Assembly (NCBI GenBank): GCA_949825045.1
Contig: OX463806.1
Coordinates: forward strand, 45,098,208 to 45,162,207
Length of the DNA: 64,000 nt
Origin: Argyresthia goedartella
Lineage: Eukaryota; Arthropoda; Insecta; Lepidoptera; Argyresthiidae
Direction: 5' to 3'
A program made the translations under genes and the position numbers. Under the pieces are notes generated by a model. That model searched no databases. It had not been told where the DNA came from and was given only the letters and a program-made list of their open reading frames with translations. Shown here piece by piece: positions 21,827-33,867 of this stretch (the first letter of the stretch is position 1; the number at the start of each line of letters is the position of its first letter).

Positions 21827-21868
21827 CATACAATTTAATCCAAATATATAGTTGGATTAAATTGTATG
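21827..21868. repeat. Perfect hairpin, 17-bp arms
   Basis: CATACAATTTAATCCAA (21827-21843) pairs with TTGGATTAAATTGTATG (21852-21868) across an 8-nt AT-rich loop. Confidence 0.95.
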
Positions 21869-22261
21869 TATTAACTAATCCATTATGCAATTCTTATTCA
21901 CTATTTGCACCGACATTTTATTTGATTTATTTATGTTTATTTTGGACAATATTATATTTGGTTTGGTTAAGTATATTTGGACTAAACAAATTATTAACAA
22001 GAAATAATTTGTTCAGTGTTTAGTTTAGGTTTTTCTAACATTGCTAAATTAATGCGTTCAAACCTACAAATATTTTCTGGGTCCTAGACTGAAAACCATC
22101 GACACAGGCCTTCCGATGACATTATGCTGAGTCTGAGCGCTTTTGCTGTCGCAGCATGTGCACATGGGATTGAGACCACTCACAACTCTATGTGGGTATC
22201 TGTATTGAGAATGGGAATGGTATGAATGATATATTAATTTCTGTTTTGCCTTGTGTATGTC

Positions 22262-22330
22262 TTTCAAATGTCTGTGTTTATGTGAATAAGCGTTGTATTC
22301 GCTTATTCACATAAACACAGACATTTGAAA
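22262..22330. repeat. Perfect hairpin, 31-bp arms, 7-nt loop
   Basis: 22262-22292 is the exact reverse complement of 22300-22330, around the loop TTGTATT. No mismatch is seen in 31 bp. It is not part of a recognised element. Confidence 0.95.
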
Positions 22331-22559
22331 TATTATGTAACTCACCAGTAACTGTGAAAGCGTAGCTATGAAAAGTGAAGTACATACATGTGGTTTACTT
22401 CTGTAACTATTTATTTTGTGTCCAAACCGACAGCCATGTGTAAGAAAGTGAACTACGAAGCTTTGATTTGATTTGCAATTGTTAGATTGGACTGACGTGT
22501 CGAACGAAAGGGATCCAAATACGCGAACACTAAAAAACACACAGTCATCGTGAGATTTC

Positions 22560-24060
22560 CCAAGAAGAAAGCTATCTGGAAGCCATGGATCCCTCTGGCT
22601 TAGTAAGATGCATGAGATATCGAGATTTGTTGCAATTTAAATATCAAAAATCGCCAAAGATTCCATAGGTTCACCACAAATTGCCTACAAAAGATATAGA
22701 AATTTCTGTTACAACTGACTCAAAAAGGTTAAACGTAGTTATAACAAGTCAGAAATTAACAAGCCTAGGCATAATATGAAAACACGTGGCAGACTATAGA
22801 GGACATATGTAACTTTGGTACTCGCTTCAATGCGCCAGTGGAATTACTACAACAATATCATAATCCACACGCATCTATAGATAAAGTAAATAAGCATTTT
22901 TTACAAAACTACAAAATACTAAGCAAACTAGAGCAAACTGAAACGAATCTTGCTACTAAATACAGGACTGACGTGAATTGCCTGATTTATTTAGTCCTTC
23001 TACTCACAGAGAGATTGAAGTAAGAAAGATCGTAATGACTCTAAAGAACACTATGCAGCTGTGGGAAGCTATTTTATCTATATTTGTTAAAACTGCTAAA
23101 GATTTGCTTATGAAGCCTTACTTATGCAACTTATGTCATACAAGAAGTCAATTGTAATACCTAATACGAGAGCGGGGATAGAGACAGTGTAGATAACTAT
23201 AGGCGGATTTCCCCGTTACCTATGCTGTCGAAGGTTCTGGAAAATGTTTTTTTTAGACAGAGCGGGTCTACATCGGATGCAAGTGATGACGTGTATCTCA
23301 TGTGGCTAAGGAACTTGAAAAGAGTCAAAAATGTGTAGGAATATTCTTGGACCTGGCCAAAGCCTATGATGTCTCTGTCATCATCCTATTACGGAAATTT
23401 TAACTTTTGGGAGTAAGAGGTACGACTTTTGAACTATTTAAAAGCTACCTGATTGATCGACGCAATGTGTTATTATTTACGAGGCAATGAGTTCTGCAGA
23501 ATCTGTATCATTTGTTGAACCCCAAGAATCAGTCCCTGGACCGACTTTGTTTCTCGTCTATATAAACGACATATGCTTGCAAAAACTGTTGCTAGTCAAT
23601 TTATTTTCTAAAATATAATGTATGTACGCAAGAACTTTACAACATTTTCCAAACTTAGCGGTAGCTGTAATGTTAACCTAAGTAACAATCACATACTACT
23701 TGCGCCCCGGTTTAGACTCGCGAAGGTTAGCAATTCTTTAAAGGGTCAGTGCATTCTCTACTACAATAAGATACCTCTGGAGATCTTGAAATTGCCATTT
23801 GAGCAATTTAAAAAGCATGTCAAAGCGACTTTGTCGAAAAAGGGATATTAGAATGTTCAAGATTACTTTATTGACGGGACTGTAGGGATTAATCTGGCTC
23901 AGTTAATCTTGCTGTTAATAATTTTGTAATTATTTACTCCTGCTTATTAATTATAATAATTGATATTATAATATTTGTATTAGTTAAGCACAAGCAATTT
24001 TTAAATGAGATCTAAAAATCAATCTGTGGGAGCTTCTACGCCCTAATTCTCCCACAGTGG
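22560..24060 (+). pseudogene. LINE (EN/RT type) copy, frame-broken and internally deleted, with 3' UTR
   Basis: This is a decayed non-LTR retrotransposon. In order it shows a linker (KAIWKPW; FNAPVELLQQYHN...), RT block NYRRISPLPMLSKVLENVF at about 23195, palm motif CVGIFLDLAKAYD at 23335, PQ-SVLGPTLFLVYINDI at about 23525, then directly the C-terminal segment NIMYVRKNFTTFSKLS...RLAKVSNSLKGQCI...PLEILKLPFEQFKKHVKATL (23616-23851). The active-site part of RT after INDI is deleted, and several frameshifts are present. The 3' UTR holds the stem-loop 24024-24057. A copy of the same family is at 34250-36180 and another starts at 63770. The clade is CR1/Jockey-like; I cannot place it more closely. 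Confidence 0.85.
24024..24057 (+). promoter_or_regulatory. Conserved LINE 3' UTR stem-loop, copy 1
   Basis: Stem CTGTGGGAG/CTCCCACAG (9 bp, perfect) closes a 16-nt loop CTTCTACGCCCTAATT. The same stem with nearly the same loop sits at the same place in the inverted copy at 34270-34303. It may be the RNA feature by which the LINE's own RT recognises the 3' end; that role is inferred. Confidence 0.7.
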
Positions 24061-24997
24061 TCCAAAATAGAGAAATGGCAAAAATTGACGATTGCTAAGT
24101 ATAAGTAAATATCTACAGTAATAAAGACGTTTGGAATTTGGAACAATAACATTATAACGCTGAATGTATCTATGACCAAATACATTACTTTTCTAAAACA
24201 TGCTCGGAATTTTTTATAAAACGTTTGGAAAAACAATAACCAAAATATCAAATAGAATTTAAAGAAACGCGCATGAAATGTTAATACGAAAGTATTGTGT
24301 TATTTTTAAATTTTGAACATGAATTGAATATTCTCCGTCATCAAAAATCAGGCATACACTATCACAATGCCGCATCATCGAGTCTTCTTCATCATCATAG
24401 GTACAAAAATAGGGCCCCTTAAACGTGAGTTTTATTGGGCTATGAGTGACTACAGAGTAAAAAATCATTCATTTATTTATAAGATAGCCTATTCGTTGAT
24501 GTGCAAATTGAATAGGTTAGAAAGAGATCGGATTAACATGAATGCTGCAATGAAAGCAAAATTGAACTTACCCACAGTCGTCCCGCTGCGGGAAATTCAC
24601 ACACAGGGCCAAAGTGACATTTCCCGTGGCGGGATTTTGCACACACTAGAGGATATCCTACAAATAAGCTTTATGGCGAGTGCAGGGTCCTTAATGTAAG
24701 ACAACTTTTTGTATTAAGCACAATTATTCCGCAAGACATTAATACTCACTACACTGAATTACTAAGAGACGCAGGGATCACATAACTCTTTAACAAATTT
24801 CACCTTCACTAAAAGATTCTTTCCTTATCTCGGTCCATTTCTTTACAACAAAATAATCTCAGGATTACCTATATATGGGCTCACTCATATGGAATGTCGA
24901 CAAAAATCCTGTCTTTTCTTCTCAACCTAACCTATGAGGAAACGGAAGCATTAATAAATAACTGACAATTCCCTTGCAATAATACCCAAACACACTA

Positions 24998-25003
24998 CAC
25001 ACA

Positions 25004-25057
<54 letters not shown>
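24998..25057. repeat. (CA)n microsatellite
   Basis: A run of about 50 nt of uninterrupted CA dinucleotides preceded by ACACTACACACACTA. Confidence 0.95.
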
Positions 25058-25059
<2 letters not shown>

Positions 25060-25539
25060 CTGCACACGCACTCCACTAAACACTACACTACAAAAACTTA
25101 TAAAATTACGTTAAGTAAAATTAAAAGTAAAATTATAGATAGTTAAAGAAATGTTAAATTAAATTGAACAAAACTGATCTGAGATAGGATATAAAACACG
25201 TTTCAACCAACCAAGTAAGTAAGTAAGTAAGGGGCTGGGCCTGGCATTCCTTAATACAGATTATTATATAATCTAGCCAGGATACCAGCAGGGAATACGA
25301 ACAGAGACAAACCTTTGAAGGAGCGTGCAAAATTCTTACCTATTATATTATGGCAAAAGAGAATAAAATAAATTGCTGAACGTGGCTGTAGGATTGCTTA
25401 TGTGATGCTGCAGCTCTGGCTTTTCCTTTATGGGAATATAGCCATGTATATATGCATATTCAAATGACTATTCGGAGCCAAACAGCAAAATATTTGTAGA
25501 TTCACCCAATTAGTTATGTAATAAAATACTAATAACAAT

Positions 25540-26005
25540 TACCTACCTAACTATATATAACGGTTTGTGCGATAGGTATTATCTGGTATTCATTTACTTA
25601 CCTAGTAGACTCCTTGGGATAGTTGAAGTATGAAATATCTTTTCTTTTCCTCGTATTGTTCATTCAAACAATGCAATAAAGAACCATTGTAGATACTATT
25701 CAAAACGTAAACTTCTGAACACTTTAATAACTATTTGCTGTTTATTGCACTTAAAACAATTCGATGAGCCTACCTCATCGAATTATTTTCAGATGAGGTA
25801 GGTGATGAAACAAAGATGAAACATACGTGATTTATGCAATGCAGGCCCTCCGTTTGTCATCATCCCGGACGAGCGTAAACCGGTTTTATCCGGTGGCGGC
25901 GCGTGCGCGACACGGGGTCTGTTGACAAGCACACGTACGCCGTATGCTTGTAGGTCACCTACGACGACGGCGTGGTTGTATGAATCTTTGTCTCTTCAGT
26001 TTCTT
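25540..26005 (-). repeat. Repeat containing a THAP-like first exon, copy 2
   Basis: This is the inverted partner of 2090-2560: GTAAAC/CGGTTTTATCC-GGTGGCGGCGC promoter-like part, exon 25602-25687, then intron reading GTAAGTAAATGAATACCAGA on the minus strand. A small extra palindrome (CGATGAGCCTACCTCATCG, about 25762-25781) lies in the 5' part. Confidence 0.65.
25602..25687 (-). pseudogene. THAP-like first exon, copy 2 (second Cys is a stop)
   Basis: It reads MVLYCIV*MNNTRKRKDISY, then FNYPKESTR, to a gtaagt donor at plus 25596-25601. The ATG is kept. The codon aligned with the second Cys of copy 1 is TGA. Differences between copies in the ISYFN(H/Y)PKESTR part are few and partly synonymous, so the parent was under coding constraint. 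Confidence 0.5.
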
Positions 26006-26340
26006 TACTCATGTGATACCAGCTAGTCTCCCATCCCATAAGTACACACTTCAGGTCTTATGTTCCTTTGTGTTTTTATTACTAAAATGTTACATTGTTC
26101 CTAAATTAAGCTCTCTATGTACTATCGAACCATCTGAATCATGACCCACCATAAGCTTATTTTGCTAAACCCCTTAAATGCAAGTAGGTCGAAATTCGCT
26201 TGAAGGTTTATTTCCTTGGTAACGAACTTGCTATCATCTGATTAGACACTGACAGATAGATAGATCTTACAAGTTTGAAAGTTTCAAACGAATTATCAGG
26301 CAAGTGGGTCATGATTCAGTTGGTTCGATTGTACTTACAT

Positions 26341-27775
26341 AGGCGGTCCCAAAACTAGCCGACCTGGCGTATAGATAGCAATAGCGGCTGTTTTTTTATT
26401 TTTTATTTGAAAGTTCGAATCTTTTGGCGCGTGACTATAAAAAAAAGGAAATCCCCTTTTTTCTTTTTTGTTTCATAGCCATTAACCGAGATTGATCTGA
26501 GTGATTTTGCAAACATGGAGAAAAATGGTCACTGATATGTCATACAATACTTTAATTTGAAAGGCCGTACCCGTAACCGGCGAGCTTGCATGAAGAGACT
26601 TATGAATGTTGAAGAAGCGAGAGATGTATGCCAGGATCGTAGCAGGTGGAGGTCTTTGGTCTCTGCCTACCCCTCTTCCGGGAAATAGGTGTGAGCATAT
26701 GTATGTATGTATGTAGGTTTAAGTCCAACCCATATTAAAGTTGAGATTCTACTCTGGGAGAGTCTGCTCCTTCATTCACAGCAATAAAATATTGGGTCGC
26801 TAAGTTCAAAAGAGGTCGAACGAGCTGCCAAGACGAACATCGCAGCGGTCGACCAAATGAAGTGACTACACCAGAAATAGTGAAAAACGTACAAAAACTA
26901 GTATTGGAAGACAGTAGACTAAAAGTGCGCGAATAAGCAGACATTGTAGGGATTTCAAAAAGTGCTCTACATCGCATATTGACTGAAAACTTGGACATGA
27001 AAAAGCAGTGCGCAAGATGGGTGCCGCGATTGCTCACCATTGAACAAAAGCAGCAACGTGAGGAAGTTTCAATGCAGTGTTTGGAGAAATTTCAACGCAA
27101 AAAAATCCGACTTTTTACGACGATTCATCACGATGGATAAAACATAGGTCCACCACTTCACCCCTGAGACGAACTGTCGAAAGAATGGACTGAAAAGGTA
27201 GAACCGGCTCCAAAGAAGGCAAAGTCAGTTTCATCTGCTGGTAAGGTCATGGCGTCAGTATTTTAGGATTGGGATAAATTTTATTGTTTATCTTCAAAAA
27301 GACGAAATAATCAACGGCGAGTACTACTCAAAACTATTGCAGCATTTCATAGAAGAAATTAAGAGAAAACGGCTGCATTTAGCGAAAAAGATTGTGTTGT
27401 TTCATCAGGACAATGCACCGGTTCACAAGTCCACTATTGCAATGGCAAAAATTAATGATTTGAAGTTTTAATTGCTTCCCCACGCACCTTAATCACCAGA
27501 TCTAGCTCCCTCGGATTATTTTCTGTTCCCAACTTGAAAAAGTAGCTCGGCGGGAAAAGATTTGTCAATAATGAAAAGATTGAGTCTGCTGTCGATGTCT
27601 ATTTAGAGGAGCTTGACAAAGACCACTATAATATCGATAATATCGGGTATCGAAGCTATCAAACATCGCTGGGGAATGTGTATAGCGTTAAAAGGAGATT
27701 ATATTGAGAAATAAATAAGTTTCGTTCGAATATTTTTTTATTCTTTGTTAGGCCGCATACTTCTGGGACCACCCT
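26341..27775 (+). mobile_element. Second mariner family, decayed, carrying an inserted retrotransposon tail
   Basis: The ends are imperfect inverted repeats (AGGCGGTCCCAAAACTAGCC at the left; complement AGGGTGGTCCCAGAAGTATG at the right). The coding strand is plus. It starts MEKNGH at about 26515 and continues in pieces: YFNLK, [insertion 26564-26718], GLSPTHIKVE, DEHRSGRPNEVTTPEIV, ISKSALHRILTENLDMKKQC, WVPRLLTIEQKQQ, SKEWTEKVEPAPKKAKS, GKVMASVF and SVDVYLEELDKDHY. Many stops and frameshifts are present, including one in the first catalytic Asp region. It is a different subfamily from the 45.5 kb copy and much older. Confidence 0.85.
26564..26718 (+). mobile_element. RTE-like LINE 3' tail inside the mariner
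   Basis: It reads RACMKRLMNVEEARDVCQDRSRWRSLVSAYP, the C-terminal pattern of RTE-type retrotransposons, and ends in a TATGTATGTATGTATGTAG microsatellite. It sits exactly between the mariner residues YFNLK and GLSPTHIKVE, so it is a 5'-truncated insertion younger than the mariner. Confidence 0.75.
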
Positions 27776-27964
27776 CTTATATTTCTTTTTGGAAAATAAA
27801 ATATTTGTATATTGTATCCAGCATGAGGAATAATCTGACTCAGGCTTTGTATTTTTGTCGCATACGTGCCAGAAGCCTACCAGGTGTTAATGCCTGTTCC
27901 TTATGTCCACCACAATGATTATATATCAGAGAGTTATTATTAAGGTGATACTAAAAAATATCCT

Positions 27965-28045
27965 GTATATTTTTTCTGGGAGAAAGTTGTTCATATTGAT
28001 GGGTCCTATCATTCCCCAAAATATGGTCAGCTAAATAAATGTTGG
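27965..28045. repeat. One-arm relative of the 55.5 kb foldback MITE
   Basis: GGGAGAAAGTTGTTCATATT, GATGGGTCCTATCATTCCCC and AAAATATGGTCAGCTAAATA match the right arm at 55740-55800. The left arm is absent. Confidence 0.7.
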
Positions 28046-28439
28046 ACGTAAAAGGAACAGGAATGTAAGAGAAAGTGACAGCGTTAATTACTTCCACATA
28101 AGAAAGGAAAGTGAGTGCAAACAATACGCTCGACTCAAACTAAAATAACGTAGCGCCAAGCCACATAAAAATTGTTTAAACTATGCCATTTTGTCAACAA
28201 GATTTTTAAAAAGAGATTTCAGAATTGCAGGAAAAAATAAAACATTTTAGAGGTCTTTTCGTAATAAAATTCTATCGAGAAAATTTCATCCAATCGCGTT
28301 TTCCTTCAGTGAGAATTTTAATCAAATACTCAAAAGGTTAACGCAAAAATCAAATCTGTAGATGACTTTATAGTGGAGTAAATGGACTAGAAAAAAAAAA
28401 TTTTTTTGTTTCACCTTAACCAACATTTCAACTGGAAGT

Positions 28440-28690
28440 TACAGGTACGTCTTTACCGGCAGAGTGAGGAAGTTAATATGTAAGTATTCATCAAACATTC
28501 GGAATCTAAACGACGCACTTCTGATCAAATCAATGCATTACTATCTTTGCCAGCCAATCATTTCTTACGCAATTAGGACGGGGTGGGACAAAACAAATGC
28601 AATAAAATTGGATATACCTTTGGATTGGACTTCCTATACAGGATATAAGGATTACTCTGTCCTTACCATACAATTATAATGAGATGTAAT
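28440..28690 (+). pseudogene. LINE RT C-terminal fragment (weak)
   Basis: The frame reads LIKSMHYYLCQPIISYAIRT, then GWDKTNAIKLD, with a shifted PTSYLYRI afterwards. Spacing and residues resemble the (Y/F)xLCQSIISYGIxxWG...PTxxLY segment of CR1-like RTs. It is short and isolated. Confidence 0.45.
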
Positions 28691-29510
28691 AACAATCCTA
28701 TGTCGATTAAGATTTATTTAATTAAATTTACAGATCGTGGCATTCACGAAGAATATAATGAAATATACTTATATGAGTTCAAGTTTCTATGGAATGTAAC
28801 CATATACAAGAAGTATCGATAAAATAACACTGTTAAAATTTAAGTTAGCTTTACTATATTTTAAACTTTTATAGTTATAGGTGCCATTAGCCTGATAAAG
28901 TATTTATATATATTATGGATCTGTAGCTGTATTAAATACGTTAGTTGTGTTACTTATTATATGTATATAGGTATAGCCTAACGAAGAATTTAGAACCATA
29001 AAACAAACTCTGTCCTTACTGTCCGTCCGGCAATCATATACTAAAGCAAGCTTATACACCAACACTCCCTACCGGTCGAAACACCACTGAGAAACGTAGA
29101 AAAGATCTCGTACAAGAGATAATTGTTGTCGTACAATGTTTGTTGATTCTTTTTACTACTTCTGTGGACTTCATAATATAATTCACCAAGTAAAAAACTT
29201 AAAAAAACGACTTCAAGTCCTTTTTTCCGGTCGGGATGGGAATGTCGTCTATTCATATACATGAAAACGATACAAAGATAAAGATATTTCTTGTTTGATG
29301 AAACATAGGTTGGTTGTCGTAAAAAAGGCAAGTGTATCACTATGATATGCCGTAAGTCGTTCAAACATTGGTTAAAATTAAAATTACATAATACAGACAA
29401 AAAAGTAATGGAAACACAATAATCACATAATAAATAAAAACACTATACATGCACACATAAAAGTAATAGATGCATAATAATAATTGTCCTCGTAAATGTC
29501 CTATCAAGTT

Positions 29511-30434
29511 TTATAATATGTCTAAAAGAAAATCTTTGATCGAGTAGTATGCCTTTCCAATCAGTAGCTTTTTAAGATTATGTTTAAGCATATTTATATT
29601 GTTATTTCCTTTTATTTCTCTGGTAGTTTGTTGTGAATTCTCGTGGTCAGCGCTCAGCTTATTATGGTTGTGTTTGCTCTTCATGTATTTAAACAGATGG
29701 ATATTGCACTTCACAAACACTGCTGTTTCAAATATGTACAATGATGGGACTGTCAATATTTCAAGATTAATTAAATGACCTCTGCAGCTATCAGTACTAA
29801 TTAATTTAAATATAGCACGTACACATTTCTTTTGAGCCTTAAATATTACATCTTTTTTTTTGTTGCATTTCCCCAGAACATTATTCCATAACGTAATATT
29901 GATTCAACAAATCCATGATACGCCATAAGTACAGCATCTTTAGTGAACTGTTTAGATAGCATATAGGGCATATGAAAATTGACTCAGCTTACTACTCAGA
30001 CTAAGGACATCAATATGTGTATTCCATGACATTTTATTGTCAATGTGTAGTCCTATGAATTTTGTGGTCTCTGCGTCTTCTAATTGTTTACCCTCATAGT
30101 TAATGTTTAACGTCAAAGATTTTTATGTTCTTTTCTAAATTTCATCAATTTGGTTTTATTAATGTTTATTAAAAGACTCCACATTTTATGTCTCTAGAGT
30201 TAAGTAGGATTTGATGAGGTCATATGCGTTACCTCGTACACCATGTGCATATAGTTTATCTAATAGTATTTTGTGGTCAACATAGTGAAAAGCATTGCTT
30301 AGGTCCATAAATAATGATGTGACTGATTTGCCTCTATCAATGTCCGGCATGATTTTACTCAGGAAGTCATAAATTGCCATGTTAAACGAAACGAACGGAA
30401 CCTGTCTACTTAATACAATACAAATATACGGCAC
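29511..30434 (-). pseudogene. LINE RT remnant, second family
   Basis: On the minus strand, RT palm sequence KSVTSLFMDLSNAFHYVDHK then ILLDKLYAHGVRGNAYDLIKSYL (30340-30200) is followed, after a deletion, by KFIGLHIDNKMSWNTHIDVL, LMAYHGFVESILRYGIMFWGNATKKK and KAQKKCVRAIFKLI (30060-29820). It ends with TVPSLYIFETAVFVKCNIHL and NNINMLKHNLKKLLIGKAYYS (29756-29511). The FMDLSNAFH motif has changes at residues that are normally K and D. The order is that of a CR1/Jockey-like LINE, and the active-site block is missing. The last 81 codons remain open. Confidence 0.8.
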
Positions 30435-30464
30435 ATAAAGAAACTAAACAGCACTAATAATTCA

Positions 30465-30920
30465 CCAAGTTAAAAACTTTAAAAACCAAGCCCTATTTCT
30501 TCCACCCCGGTCATGATGCGAATGTCATCAAAATAAGCTAAAACAAGGCTTTGAAGTCTGTCTGTCTGTCTGACAGTCAAGTTCACACGTATTACACGAC
30601 ATAAACGAATATACGCTACTTATAAACAGAATTAATCTACTGACAATGACCTTAAACACCACTGATAAGTCACAGTAACGCAATAATACGCAATTGCGAT
30701 TACCTGGATGACATCATAATTCCAGTCTTCTTGCTTTAGAAACCCATCTAGGTACTTCTAGTTTTCAAAAAAATGGCACCAACCTGGACGGTCACCTTAA
30801 TAAAAAAGGATTTTGAAAACGGTTCAGAAATAGTACGGTTTTGAGGAAACAAACATAAAAAAATACGTACAACCGAATGGAGAACCCCCCCTCCCCCTTT
30901 TTTTGAAGTCGGTTAAATAT
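30465..30920 (-). repeat. Dispersed repeat R1, copy 2
   Basis: Inverted relative to 11030-11580: TTCACCAAGTTAAAAACTTT at the low end and CCCCCTTTTTTTGAAGTCGG at the high end, with TTACCTGGATGACATCATAA inside. The R1 end (CACCAAGTAAAAAACTT) also appears alone at about 29180-29240. Confidence 0.7.
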
Positions 30921-30999
30921 AAGCGGTATTCTGACAACAACCTACGACGCAACTCTTACTCCTGCTCAAAAACGCTGGAGAGGCTTCTTCTCATTGCTT

Positions 31000-31830
31000 T
31001 CTGGGGCGGCCGGATGCTTACGCGTTGACTTGCTCATAGGGTAAATGCGTCTAATAACATATCATAGATTTAAGTCTCATTAAACTGCAGAGAAATTAAA
31101 TAAAAGATTTGATACTCGTAAGTAGTAAGACGGATCGTCATTGTGGTATAGCTGTGACAAATCTCAAAGCTGAGAACGGTATTTTATTATTGGTTTAAGT
31201 GAGTGGTATTTTCGGTTCGCTAACAATATTTATTAATTACCTAACTTTAACCTCATTTTGTATTTGGCAATACAACTGTTATGTATGATTTTTAATGAAA
31301 CGTGGTAGTACGTCTATGAGCTGTAGACGTCGCGAGTGACAGCTTCTTTCAATAACACATACAAACTTTTGAATGCACCTGGTAAACTACCTATTGACTT
31401 TTCACTAAAATTATATAGCCTGTTATTCTCACGGTCTTCATAAATCCAACGACATCTCATTTCTTAAAATCCGTCAAGCTGTTTGGACTGTGCTGGTTTT
31501 TTGAAATCACCCACATCACCGTCATTTAAAAAAAAACAATCGATAAATATAGCTATTAAATTGAGAAACGCGCCCTGTAGAGGATAACATCCGGACCCAC
31601 ACCCATCCAGACATATGAAAGCATTTTTGGCCTAATCCTGAAACGAAGATGCTTCGCTCGCTCGGTCAATAATGAGAAAAACAAAAAAATACAGAGGTCA
31701 GAACACAACCTTTGACTTAGACGTACAAATTATATTGTTTGTTGGCCATATTTATTTTTTTACATTTAATCTACAGCGATTGTAATGCGAGTTTAGGTTA
31801 ATATAAGCTATAAGCATAGTTTAACCACAC
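31000..31830. other. Unassigned AT-rich interval
   Basis: No gene seen. Near 31648-31670 GATGCTTCGCTCGCTCGGTC contains the complement of GCGAAGC, but with no clear stem around it. Confidence 0.4.
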
Positions 31831-32794
31831 GGGTTTAGCCTAAGAAAATGCAACCGAACACCAAGTAGAAGGAATTTCGTACAGTAGAAGGACTTGGACT
31901 CTGTAAGCGGCAGCCAACGAATCGCGCCGCTGGATCAGCCACCGTAGAAAGCAACGGTCGCCGACCTGTTGCCGCTGCGGTGGCAAGAGTAGTGTAAAGA
32001 CCCATCGGGCGACCAATCCGGCGGCCGTTGCTAGGTAGAACCTCGGTGTGAATGAGCCTATACAGACGGACAGACGGACAGCGGAGGCTTAGTGATAGAG
32101 TCCCGTGTGGCACCCTTCGGGTACGGCTAAGAATGGTTAATAGCTGACGTATAGAGGACTAGCAGAGCGAGATAACTTAATATTTTTATAGCGATGAACT
32201 ATATATCAAGTACATAAATTCGAATCTAGAGAGAAAATGCAAAAAAGAAACAGTGGAAAACAGATTTTGTGATAACTTTTGGAGATTTTTCTATCGGGCA
32301 CAAATAATCAAAGCTGACAATCATGATCAACAAGCTAGGCTTAAGAAACAACTGTTTTAAAACTTTTATTTAGTGGAACATATGATTTACAAAAGGCTGT
32401 TTGTTTTGGCCGAATACGTCGCCATAACTTACACGAGATTTTTCCATTTTCTAGGTCGAATTATATTACAGGCTGAACAAAAAATTGTAGTAAAATTGTA
32501 TGTGGTTAATGTAATGGGGTATTAAGTGGTTATTTACTTACTTATACCCAGTCTCCGCCAAGAAGCAAATGGCTTAAGTTTAACGACGCCACACTCCATC
32601 AATCTCAGAAAATTATAAATATAATTTGATATGTAACTTAACACTTAAGTTGGAATAAATTTACTTCTCATGTAAATAAATAGCTATTAAATGAGTTGTA
32701 GTGTACTAACATTTACGTATCTGGTTAATATTATATATGTATACTGTAATTACATATTCAAGACCATGATGTGCAACATTTTCTTTATTTCTTA

Positions 32795-33035
32795 CTAGCT
32801 TGTGCCCGCAACTTTGTCTGCGTGTAACTAGGAATTAGCATCATCCCAGAAAACATTACCCTCCTTCTGATGCAGTCAGATAAAAAGTCTCCTGTATTTT
32901 AATCTAGCTCATATACCATATGTGAGTTAAATTTCATTGAAATCCGTTCAGCCGTTTTAGCGTGAATGAGGCATCAACACAAAAACATCCAATCATCTAA
33001 ACATCGCAACTTTCACACTTATGATATTAGTTGGA
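32795..33035 (+). repeat. Abundant insect repeat (ACTAGCTnnnGCCCG end), copy 2
   Basis: It starts ACTAGCTTGTGCCCGCAACT and ends CATCGCAACTTTCACACTTA, with AATCCGTTCAGCCGTTTTAG inside, inverted relative to 6065-6275. Confidence 0.7.
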
Positions 33036-33044
33036 TTGTTCCGA

Positions 33045-33160
33045 GCGAGGGGGGTAGCAGGAAGACCGCGGTGAATGGCGTGTACATGGGGAGGCTTATT
33101 CTCGACATTAGGTTCCTAACAGCCTGATAATGATAATGATGATTATGATGACTATGAACA
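33045..33160 (+). repeat. RTE-like LINE 3' end, copy 2
   Basis: GAATGGCGTGTACATGGGGA, GGCTTATTCTCGACATTAGG, then GATAATGATAATGATGATTATG. It has the same layout as 21690-21815 with a longer degenerate GAT tail. Confidence 0.6.
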
Positions 33161-33867
33161 TTTGTTATTTCTTACTACCCAGCCCGCATCTCGACCATTT
33201 TTTCTAAATTTAGTTAACTTTTTTTTGAGCGTTTGCAGCAATCATCGTTGTTGAAAGCGAAAGGTCCTGCTGCCTTATGGCGTAGCTGCCTGATGTTCAA
33301 GTCGTGTCTATGGTTCATCTTCATGCTCATGCTGTTTCATCGATTATGGGGTACCGCCGAAGGATTTCGACAGCTCATCATGTGAACGAACTAAATAGGG
33401 ACGTGCATCGACGAGTCAAGTTTTGAAAAACACAACATCAACCAATTCGTTGCATAGATTACTTACATAATTATATTATATTATTGTTATATTATATATT
33501 ACATAATTATTGAGGAAATAATTAAAATTAAAATTATTAATCTTTTTTATAACTTTTCAGTCAAATACTAAATAATAATAACTTTTAACATTGTTAACAA
33601 GTGCGTTTTAATAACGCTAAAAGCACAGTGTCTGTCCTTCTATGTCAAGTCAACACAACATTGTCCAGTCGACTGTAACCAAAATAATGTCTTGGGTTCA
33701 ATCTTCAAGTTCAAGCATAGCTTGATAAAACTAAATAGGTATTTCGTAAGTTGGATACCCACTCCCTGTGATACCGTAAAGAGTGCTGCGCTCGCGCTGG
33801 CGCCGCTGAGTTCCCACTTGAAAAACCTTCAATTAGTTTTAATTTCAGCTTACCAGCACGGTAAGTT

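Noticed and set aside
24367..24699. 110-codon plus-strand open frame
   Set aside because: No family resemblance. It includes an imperfect palindrome (TCCCGCTGCGGGAAAT / ATTTCCCGTGGCGGGA), so at least part is repeat-derived.
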